From: Pedobacter schmidteae
Lineage (GTDB): Bacteria > Bacteroidota > Bacteroidia > Sphingobacteriales > Sphingobacteriaceae
DNA: 64,000 nt
Assembly: GCF_900564155.1 (NCBI RefSeq)
Contig: NZ_LS999839.1
Coordinates: 2,973,097-3,037,096, forward strand
Direction: 5' to 3'
In this document: piece by piece, positions 58,701-64,000 of the stretch
Layout of the letters: each line of letters begins with the position of its first letter
Position numbering within the stretch: position 1 is the first letter of the stretch
Notes under the pieces: generated by a model
What the model saw: only the letters and a program-made list of their open reading frames with translations
Told to the model about the DNA's origin: nothing
Databases searched by the model: none
Translations under genes and position numbers: made by a program

Positions 58701-60940
58701 AGGTTCCCGGAAAAGGCTGGGAAAGTATCGTGTATAATCAGCTGGATCAGGTGGTAGCCAGTCAGGATGCAGTTCAGGCAATAAGTGGGGTATGGCTATT
58801 TACCAAGTATGACGCGCCTGGGCGTGTGATCCAGACTGGTGAGGTGACAGACAGCCGGGATCAGGTCGGACTGGCAGCTCATATAGCGGGTTTAACTACG
58901 AACTGGGAGATTCCGGATAACAATTACACCGAAGGGTATACCCAGAACAGCTGGCCCCAAAGCTGGAATAAACTGTACACGGTAAACTATTACGACAACT
59001 ACAGTTTTCCAAATCATCCTGGTTCCAGCTATAATTCGATCGCTACAGAAGTTACCACCACCATGCTGAAAGGCCTGCTGACCGCCAGTAAGGTAAGGAA
59101 TTTGGGTACCGGCACCATGCTCTGGACGGTAAACCACTATAACAACAAAGGTGAAATCAGGGAGAGCATTGCCCAGAACCATGTAGGGGGAACAGACCGG
59201 GTGGTGAACACCTACAATTTCTCAGGCGCAATTACCAATAGCGTTCGTACACACAACAGCAGTACAGTAAGCAATCTGGTCATCACCAATGCTTATACCT
59301 ATGACCATATGGGTAGAAAAAAACAGACCCATCAGCAAACCGGTGTAGGAAATGCCAATGTGTTGTTGTCCGATCTGCAGTATAATGAAACGGGTCTTTT
59401 ACTGAACAAACAATTGCATGGGAATTTACAGGATATTGCCTACACCTATAATGAACGCGGCTGGTTAAACAGTCAGGGTTCTACGCTTTTCAGTCAGACT
59501 TTACGTTATGCCAATCCTGCATTGGGTGCAACTGCCCAGTTCAACGGTAACATCTCCGAGCAGGTGTATACCACAGGCATGAGCGGGACACAATCTGTAA
59601 TTTACGGGTATGATGTGATGAACCGCCTGAACAGCGGAGTTTCCTCCGCAGGGTATAGTGAAACCGGAATTACCTATGATAAGATGGGGAATCTGTTGAC
59701 GTTAAACCGTTCAAATTTAGGTGCCTTAAGCTATGATACCTATGAGGGCAATCAACTCAAAACCCTTTCAGGTTATAAGGCGGGAACATTTAACTACGAT
59801 ATAAACGGCAACCTGGGGTATGATGGTACCCGCGGGGTGAATATCGGTTACAATTACCTGAACCTTCCCGAAACTATTACCGGTAGCCATACGATCAGTT
59901 ATACTTATGATGCAACTGGCAGGAAGTTGAAAAAAGTAAGTAATACAACAGGCACATCAGATTATGTAGACGGTATTCATTATGAAAACAACGACCTGAA
60001 GTTTATCCAGACTGAGGAAGGCCGGGCAATTAAAAGTGGTACGGATTACAATTATGAATATACTTTAACAGATCACCTTGGCAATAACCGGGTTACTTTT
60101 GATACCTGGAATGGTACGGCGAACAAAGTTGGCGAAGAAGATTATTATCCATTTGGTTTAAATAAACATATACAAATAAATGCAGGAAATAAGTATCTTT
60201 ATAATAAAAAGGAGGTACAGGAAGAATTAGAAGAATATGATTACGGCGCAAGGTTCTATGATCCGGTGATAGGGCGTTTTACAACGATTGACCCGCTTGC
60301 AGCCAATTTTCCATGGATGACCCCATATCAATACGCATCGAATGATCCTATTAAAAACATTGATTTGGATGGTTTGGAAGGTATTCCATTTTTTCTGGAG
60401 CCGGCTTTGATGTTCGGTAATTCATCTGTTACGCCAAGGTTAGGGCCATTATCCGAAGTGGCGAGACTGGCCCCTGAAAATGTAGCAAAGGCCGGGGGTG
60501 AGTTTTCAGGAAAAACTCTCGAAGCTTTTAGACGGGGGAATGCTACAGAGGCCGAACAGCTTTCTAAAAATGGGTTAGAAAAAAATTATAATCCTATTAG
60601 GGAAATGGATCCAAAAACAGGACAGGAGGGTAGAACTATTCCTGATGCATTTAAAAACGAAGGTAAGTCGACAGTTGAAATAAAAGATGTTAAAAATCAA
60701 TCATTAACTAAGCAATTGAGAATGCAAGAGAAGTTTTCCAATGATAATGGTTTTAGTCCTGAATTGATAATTAATAAAGGTGCAAAAATATCGGAACCTT
60801 TAAAGAATTCATCATTTGACATAAAAACTTATCAAGTTACTCCAACCTTAAAGTCTGATAATACTAAGGTCGTAACTCCTCCTATAACTCCTGTAACCCC
60901 TCCTAAAAAGCCAACGTTGATTGATCCAAAGATTATATGA
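55760..60940 (+). CDS. Rhs polymorphic toxin: PPC-like, NHL, DUF6443, Rhs core, PD-(D/E)XK nuclease tip
   Basis: A 1726-residue secreted protein. Signal peptide to about residue 33; two PPC-like beta domains (about 35-150 and 160-290); NHL-type repeats (about 330-650, unit GNLFVADxxNxxIRKITPxG); an Ig-like segment; a DUF6443 start (ARVQTAIQYVDGLGRPLQNV, about 745); YD repeats; and the Rhs core at about 1494 (YGARFYDPVIGRFTTIDPLA, ending IDLDGLEG). The 180-residue tip has RTIPDAFKNEGKSTVEIKDV near 1624, a PD...E-x-K nuclease motif of the restriction-endonuclease fold, followed by a Pro-rich tail. The gene next to it is the expected immunity gene. Confidence 0.88.
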   Translation: MKVLNCAISAICSRCCVLLLFVLLSMSWKPALAQGGTSMYDAIPVPISGCTGGNFTDYQYTGYFSNNYGNPAPEVWYQFTLGGTTDVSISLCGSDFDTYLWLLDAYGNLVMSDDDSGCGGNTSEIAQTLASGTYYVVAEGSGYYTGSMVMNLSTYGGGITSEGSGMYNAVQAGTFSGSGSYTDTRSNADACLGNNIGQASNDIYYQFTLTGSSVVTLSHCGSGIDTYMHLLDASGTVITTNDDGPNPGCPGTQSYLQLTLAAGTYYVVSEGYGSYTGDIVTSINVSSSSSGSAPVISYSAPSSFSIGTAISPLSPTNTGGAVSSGGQTTSTVAGTGYAGSSNGTGTSASFNNPLNSAVDAAGNIYVADASNFVIRKITPSGVVSTFAGAGYAGYADGTGTGAVFRYPTFIAIDAAGTLFVSDQQNHRIRKISPSGVVTPFVGSGSIGSANGTGSAASFQYPMGMAFDASGNLFVSDAYNHKIRKITPSGVVSDFAGSGSAGAADGAGASASFNQPMGLAFDAAGNLFVADRVNSMIRKITPAGVVSTLAGTLPRGYIDGPGAIAKFNPSNNLVLDADGNMYVADQSNNMIRKVTPAGEVSTLAGNLTAGTVNGTGSVVRFNSPFGISKGPDGAMYIVENAPHLIRKMVLLKAYTISPALPAGLVFNDSNGTISGTPTVASPLTTYTITAFNSAGSNSTTISFAVTAAVACITPSQNQNYVITYTPNEANLTSAAAVVAASCDPARVQTAIQYVDGLGRPLQNVQVKGSADAGKDIVVPIAYDGFGREVKKYMPYAAMSADGSYKADGLTKVIDYYVGQPAGQAVGFNTPFSETRFEASPLNRVLEQGAPGASWQIGSGHTVQTSYETNIAGEVNLWEVSGSGATITTTYTAGRLYKTRTTDENGNETIEYKDLQDKVILRKVQDGAGTYVSTYYVYDDFENLRFVIPPKVTVGTFDESTLEFTQLMYGYKYDGRKRLIRKKVPGKGWESIVYNQLDQVVASQDAVQAISGVWLFTKYDAPGRVIQTGEVTDSRDQVGLAAHIAGLTTNWEIPDNNYTEGYTQNSWPQSWNKLYTVNYYDNYSFPNHPGSSYNSIATEVTTTMLKGLLTASKVRNLGTGTMLWTVNHYNNKGEIRESIAQNHVGGTDRVVNTYNFSGAITNSVRTHNSSTVSNLVITNAYTYDHMGRKKQTHQQTGVGNANVLLSDLQYNETGLLLNKQLHGNLQDIAYTYNERGWLNSQGSTLFSQTLRYANPALGATAQFNGNISEQVYTTGMSGTQSVIYGYDVMNRLNSGVSSAGYSETGITYDKMGNLLTLNRSNLGALSYDTYEGNQLKTLSGYKAGTFNYDINGNLGYDGTRGVNIGYNYLNLPETITGSHTISYTYDATGRKLKKVSNTTGTSDYVDGIHYENNDLKFIQTEEGRAIKSGTDYNYEYTLTDHLGNNRVTFDTWNGTANKVGEEDYYPFGLNKHIQINAGNKYLYNKKEVQEELEEYDYGARFYDPVIGRFTTIDPLAANFPWMTPYQYASNDPIKNIDLDGLEGIPFFLEPALMFGNSSVTPRLGPLSEVARLAPENVAKAGGEFSGKTLEAFRRGNATEAEQLSKNGLEKNYNPIREMDPKTGQEGRTIPDAFKNEGKSTVEIKDVKNQSLTKQLRMQEKFSNDNGFSPELIINKGAKISEPLKNSSFDIKTYQVTPTLKSDNTKVVTPPITPVTPPKKPTLIDPKII

Positions 60941-60954
60941 TGTAATTTGAAGTG

Positions 60955-61323
60955 ATGAAAAAAAATATTGAAAAATTAATAAAAGTAATAAAGGAACAAG
61001 TGCAAACCTTTTTATTAGATGCAGGTGAATTCTATCCTTTTGGTACTTGTATTGATAGGAACGATCAGATTAAGCCTATATCTGCATATCTAAATGATGA
61101 TTTTCCGTCTTCTTTAGAGTTAATTTCTATGTTAGAGAAAAGACTTAAAGAAGGGGTTCAGAATGGGGATTTCAAGATTGGAGTACTAGTTATTGATGTT
61201 ACTGTTAAAGAAAATAATATAAGTGCCGATGCAATCGAATTGCGCTTTTTTCAGCCGAATAATCTAGACGACAAACAATATATAAAATATATAACTCACA
61301 GTAGCTATATTGAATTTGTGTAA
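60955..61323 (+). CDS. Candidate immunity protein for the Rhs nuclease toxin
   Basis: A 122-residue cytosolic protein (MKKNIEKLIKVIKEQVQ...) that starts 14 bp after the toxin stop. It has a helix-rich N-terminus, then AGEFYPFGTCIDRNDQI, a helix, and a beta region (IGVLVIDVTVKENN, AIELRFFQP). I do not recognise the family; the call depends on the position directly after a toxin tip and on size. ATG 60955 is preferred to GTG 60952. It is followed by a strong terminator. Confidence 0.65.
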   Translation: MKKNIEKLIKVIKEQVQTFLLDAGEFYPFGTCIDRNDQIKPISAYLNDDFPSSLELISMLEKRLKEGVQNGDFKIGVLVIDVTVKENNISADAIELRFFQPNNLDDKQYIKYITHSSYIEFV

Positions 61324-61360
61324 TATAAACTTGGCTAACGACCCGGCTTGCTAATTAGCC

Positions 61361-61396
61361 AATAGGCTGCATATACTTTTATGCAGCCTATTGTTG
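61361..61396 (+). terminator. Terminator of the Rhs toxin/immunity unit
   Basis: AATAGGCTGCATA (61361-61373) pairs perfectly with TATGCAGCCTATT (61380-61392), followed by GTTGTTTTTA. It closes the intact part of the Rhs locus. Confidence 0.85.
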
Positions 61397-61498
61397 TTTT
61401 TACATTTGCTAGTTGTGTTTTTGGGTACCAAAAACTACTTGCCTTCGCTTGAGGCGAAGGAGAGGAAACCTTCGTAACTCGGTTTCTGTTGCAGAGGG

Positions 61499-61868
61499 TT
61501 ACTTGTTACCTTTTAAAATTTCGTTCTTTTCCCGTTCAGCTTGCAGGAGGTGTTCATAAAGTTCCATTACCTTGTCCAGGTGGTAAAAGTGCAAAGTGGT
61601 TGATAATGGTATCTTCCATAAAGTTCCGTATGGTCCAGATTGTAACCCCTAAAATCTTTGCGATCTTGCCAAGTGTTTCTTCTTCTACTGTTTCGCTTTG
61701 CTCGATCTTGGAAACCGTCTGTTGGCTGATGCCCAACTCAATACGAAGAACGAAATTACTCATCTTGTAAAACCCGAACAAAAAACTAACTTTACGCATG
61801 AAGGAACGTTCTTTATAAAGCTGAAAAGCCGCTGCCAGCGAATCCGGTGAGCTGTAAAAAAGTTGCAT
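61499..61868 (-). pseudogene. Frameshifted helix-turn-helix (XRE-like) gene
   Basis: On the minus strand the frame holds the core of an XRE-type domain (LGISQQTVSKIEQSETVEEE, then LGKIAKILGVTIWTIRNFME). After PPGQ it runs into a stop, while the neighbouring frame continues DKVMELYEHLLQAEREKNEI and ends at 61499, the usual C-terminus of these proteins. The N-terminal helix is also scrambled. It is therefore a decayed regulator, inserted between the intact Rhs unit and the displaced tips. Confidence 0.6.
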
Positions 61869-61878
61869 AAGGGTGTTA

Positions 61879-62213
61879 GATTATGGTGCAAGGTTCTATG
61901 ATCCGGTGATTGGTCGTTTCAATATTATAGACCCGTTAACTGAAATGAGTAGAAAGTCCTTATGGTTATGCTCTTAACAATCCAATTCGGTTTATAGATG
62001 TTTCCAGAAGAACTTATGTTGAGGCAAGCCGGCGCAGCACAAATGGCTGCGGGAACATCTTTATCGGCATGGCAAAAATATAGAATTACCACCAGCACTT
62101 CACCTTACGGAACCACAACTACTACGAAAACTATGTTGCAACCCTATGGAGATGATCCAAGGGATCAACGTTGGATTAAAGCAGGATTTAGATATTATGG
62201 AAGCAAAAAGTAA
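61879..62213 (+). pseudogene. Displaced Rhs tip 1: core fragment with frameshift and toxin remnant
   Basis: 61879 onward repeats the Rhs core of the intact gene (60239 onward): the protein reads DYGARFYDPVIGRFNIIDPL, then shifts frame before YGYALNNPIRFIDV. A second shift leads into MFPEELMLRQAGAAQMAAGT and on to RWIKAGFRYYGSKK, a toxin remnant without known family. There is no start codon for a secreted protein, so it is an orphan tip that could be restored only by recombination with the core. Confidence 0.7.
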
Positions 62214-62568
62214 ATACAAAATGATGTTTTTTTTATCGGCTGTAGGAATAGCATTAGTTATTTTTTTAGGATACAAACTATTAACTTTTAATTTATTCGA
62301 TGATGAGAATGTAAAATTGAAATCAATAATTGTTCCCGATAGAGAATATAGACTCGATTTGTATTATGTTCCTGCTAATGCAAGTAATCAGAGCTATATC
62401 CAAGTTAGGCAGATAAAAAATACCAAAGAATATATATTGAAGAGCTATGATAGATATAATTATCTTGTCTCTAATAGCATTAGTGGAGGGCAACTTAAGC
62501 TTATTTTAAAAGATACTAGTTTGACAAATGCAAATGCTGATACGGTCGTACTTGAACTACCCAGATAA
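62197..62568 (+). CDS. Membrane-anchored candidate immunity protein
   Basis: A 123-residue protein from the ATG at 62197 (MEAKSKYKMMFFLSAVGIAL), with one N-terminal membrane span and a beta-rich domain (LKSIIVPDREYRLDLYYVPA, SYIQVRQIKNTKEYILKSYD). The start overlaps the end of displaced tip 1 by 17 bp, which is the usual position of an immunity gene. A membrane anchor suggests defence at the envelope. The family was not recognised. Confidence 0.55.
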   Translation: MEAKSKYKMMFFLSAVGIALVIFLGYKLLTFNLFDDENVKLKSIIVPDREYRLDLYYVPANASNQSYIQVRQIKNTKEYILKSYDRYNYLVSNSISGGQLKLILKDTSLTNANADTVVLELPR

Positions 62569-62687
62569 AAAAGTAAATCAATGAACGGTATCAGCGGCAA
62601 AGTCTGCGCGCAATTCCATCACATATCCAGGCGAATACCGGTTGGTAATGTTCAATAGCATCACTGCTGTTGCCTTCTACTATTTAA

Positions 62688-62816
62688 GCTTACCTATCTC
62701 TTAAGTATGAGGTCGAGCCGATAACAGATGAGAAAGAAGTAAGACTACAATGGGATATTTCATCAAATAGCATTGAAGGTGTACTAACTATATATAAGAG
62801 AAAATATAGTGGCTAA
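62688..62816 (+). pseudogene. Remnant of a small immunity-like gene
   Basis: An open stretch of 42 codons, in the frame LKYEVEPITDEKEVRLQWDI ending IYKRKYSG, has no start codon and a good coding appearance. It sits where an immunity gene would follow a lost tip. Nothing recognisable is seen in 62569-62687 on the plus strand; on the minus strand a short frame (MLLNITNRYSPGYVMELRAD) may be another fragment. Confidence 0.35.
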
Positions 62817-62885
62817 GCTTGCCATTGGATCTACCCCGGGGTGGTCAAAGTGTGTTTCAAAGGATGGACCGTTAGCCAAAATTTT

Positions 62886-63344
62886 ATGAAAGAACAACTA
62901 ATTAAGAATTTAGAATGCAAAATTTTAAATGGGCGACAGCTCCATAATGATGAAAGGATTTTGTTGGAAGGAAAGTTTGATTCTAAATTGTTTCCAATAG
63001 AAATAATAGATTTGTTAAGTACCTACAATATTATCGGTCAAACTTTTTTTATTTCAGAGGACGACGATCCTACAGGACTAGGCGTCGATATGGAGTGGTT
63101 TACACCCGCTGCTCAAGTAGAGGAAGCATTTGAGTATTTCCCTGGAAGCTTAGTTGTTCAGAATGGCTATTTGCCAGTTGGAATGTGTCTTTCTGGTTCA
63201 GGGGATCCTTATTTCCTCAAAACTATTGATCAAAAGTACGGGTTGTTTAGGGTGCCGCACGATGCAATTAATGAAGGTAGCTATGATTATGATTCTGTAG
63301 AGTTTATATGCATGCTTGATGAGTTATTTGATAGTATTGTATAA
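62886..63344 (+). CDS. SMI1/KNR4 (SUKH)-type immunity protein
   Basis: A 152-residue protein from the ATG at 62886 (MKEQLIKNLECKILNGRQLH). The centre and end (LSTYNIIGQTFFISEDDD, MCLSGSGDPYFLKT, GLFRVPHDAINEG, VEFICMLDELFD) have the SUKH/SMI1-KNR4 layout, a very common immunity fold beside Rhs and other polymorphic toxins. Its toxin partner is missing; the next DNA is a fragment of the Rhs middle region. It may protect against tips carried by related strains. Confidence 0.75.
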   Translation: MKEQLIKNLECKILNGRQLHNDERILLEGKFDSKLFPIEIIDLLSTYNIIGQTFFISEDDDPTGLGVDMEWFTPAAQVEEAFEYFPGSLVVQNGYLPVGMCLSGSGDPYFLKTIDQKYGLFRVPHDAINEGSYDYDSVEFICMLDELFDSIV

Positions 63345-63439
63345 ACTATTACGACAACTACAGTTTTCCAAACCATCCGAGGTCTAGCTATAATCCGCTA
63401 CGGAAGTTACCACCACCCTGCTGAAAGGCCTGCTGACCG
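63342..63439 (+). pseudogene. Fragment copied from the middle of the Rhs toxin gene
   Basis: These 98 bases match 58983-59084 of the intact Rhs gene closely (TAAACTATTACGACAACTAC at the left, GCTGAAAGGCCTGCTGACCG at the right) apart from a five-base deletion and a few substitutions. The deletion breaks the frame, so this is a dead copy. Confidence 0.85.
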
Positions 63440-63442
63440 TGG

Positions 63443-63566
63443 TAGCCTGGAAAATCCAATGCCATTGACCCCACCTCGCCATTTTGAAAACCCAAGCTAA
63501 TTGATTCATAATAAGTGGTAATGGGGAGCAATTTAAAATTGGCGAGATGGGATCACTTTAGCCTGG
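63443..63566. mobile_element. Possible IS21-like end remnants
   Basis: GACCCCACCTCGCCATTTT (63467-63485) has a near-perfect inverted partner at 63535-63554, and TAGCCTGG occurs as a direct repeat just outside (63443-63450, 63559-63566). The GACCCCACCTCGCC type of end is reminiscent of IS21-family termini. No transposase remains; the two ends are only 50 bp apart. Family assignment is from memory of end sequences and is weak. Confidence 0.35.
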
Positions 63567-64000
63567 TTTATCCAGGTTGAGCTCGAAATCTACCTTAGGA
63601 AGTGATTTGTGGAATGGAGTTTCTAATACATATTGGGGAATAGCCTCTTTAACTAGCACAGATACTTATGTAAATTGGTATAAGGGACAAAAGGAATATT
63701 GGAATTCCTCTTCTGAAGAGAGAGGAAAAGCAGATGCAAAATATATATCGGACCTAGTGGAGACGGGCGCTACCACTGGTCCTTTGGGTGAAATAAATGC
63801 ATTCAAAGCCTTTACTTCACTTAAGAGTGGATACGGATTGAAGATAGGTAATTTTGAAGGCTTATATTTACTCCCGCGTGCCGAAGGGATGACAATACTT
63901 TCTTATGAGAGTTCGAAAGGCAAATCTTTTAGGTTAGATTATCATAAGGTACCCATCAAAACAATAGAAGGTTTAAAATCAAAAACACCTAGAGTTTTGC
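63562..64000 (+). pseudogene. Displaced Rhs tip 2, C-terminal toxin domain (runs off window)
   Basis: An open frame without a start codon reads LSSKSTLGSDLWNGVSNTYW from about 63577, and later EINAFKAFTSLKSGYGLKIG, MTILSYESSKGKSFRLDYHK. The sequence has the character of an Rhs C-terminal toxin domain with a conserved-looking FRLDYHKVP; the frame is still open at the last base. It is the second orphan tip in the cassette region, and its immunity gene would lie beyond the window. Confidence 0.55.

Noticed and set aside
61489..61770. Plus-strand frame of 93 codons
   Set aside because: It is antisense to the recognisable but broken HTH gene and has no family character.

Overview
The window reads as a chromosomal segment of a Bacteroidota bacterium close to Pedobacter/Sphingobacteriaceae. 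This rests on gene content (fused MurF-Alr, short primary sigma factor, 480-residue GAPDH, TonB receptor with partner lipoprotein, outer-membrane beta-barrel protein with a carboxypeptidase-regulatory N-terminus), on the lack of Shine-Dalgarno sites, and on many TAnnTTTG (-7) promoter boxes. The species is inferred, not read directly. No rRNA, tRNA or CRISPR array was seen.

Layout. 1-47.4 kb is mostly conserved housekeeping sequence. It holds a partial cfa (minus); a complete sufBCDSE-sufT-rrf2 Fe-S assembly operon; murF-alr and a DUF502 membrane protein; an ArsC-like reductase flanked by two copies of a structured 3' element; a LOG-family hydrolase and a sodium:solute symporter; recR plus a short-chain dehydrogenase; a trp operon (trpDFBA) behind a leader peptide with three tandem Trp codons and an attenuator; nhaA, a Sua5/YciO protein, a glutamate-synthase-domain protein and asnS; then sucC, a small regulated membrane-protein locus, lolD, proteases, gap, rpoD, lpdA and a TonB receptor/lipoprotein pair.

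47.4-64 kb is accessory. It begins with a broken membrane gene and an integrase fragment, then an ORF6N protein, a PD-(D/E)XK transposase-like nuclease, a strong candidate structured small RNA, a HEPN protein with a degenerate nucleotidyltransferase-like half, and a small HTH protein. After these comes a polymorphic-toxin (Rhs) locus: a secreted YD/Rhs-type protein, a small secreted helical protein, a 1726-residue Rhs protein ending in a predicted PD-(D/E)XK nuclease, a candidate immunity gene, and about 2.7 kb of displaced Rhs tip fragments, immunity genes (one membrane-anchored, one SUKH/SMI1-like), a broken HTH gene and an IS stub.

The observations most worth following are the trp attenuator with an apparently leaderless leader peptide; the TAnnTTTG boxes lying only 4-6 nt before several start codons; the repeated operator at the two promoters beside a winged-helix regulator; the 63-bp covarying 3' element in two copies; the candidate small RNAs at 50.12, 23.89, 6.6 and 0.4 kb; and the Rhs cassette graveyard.
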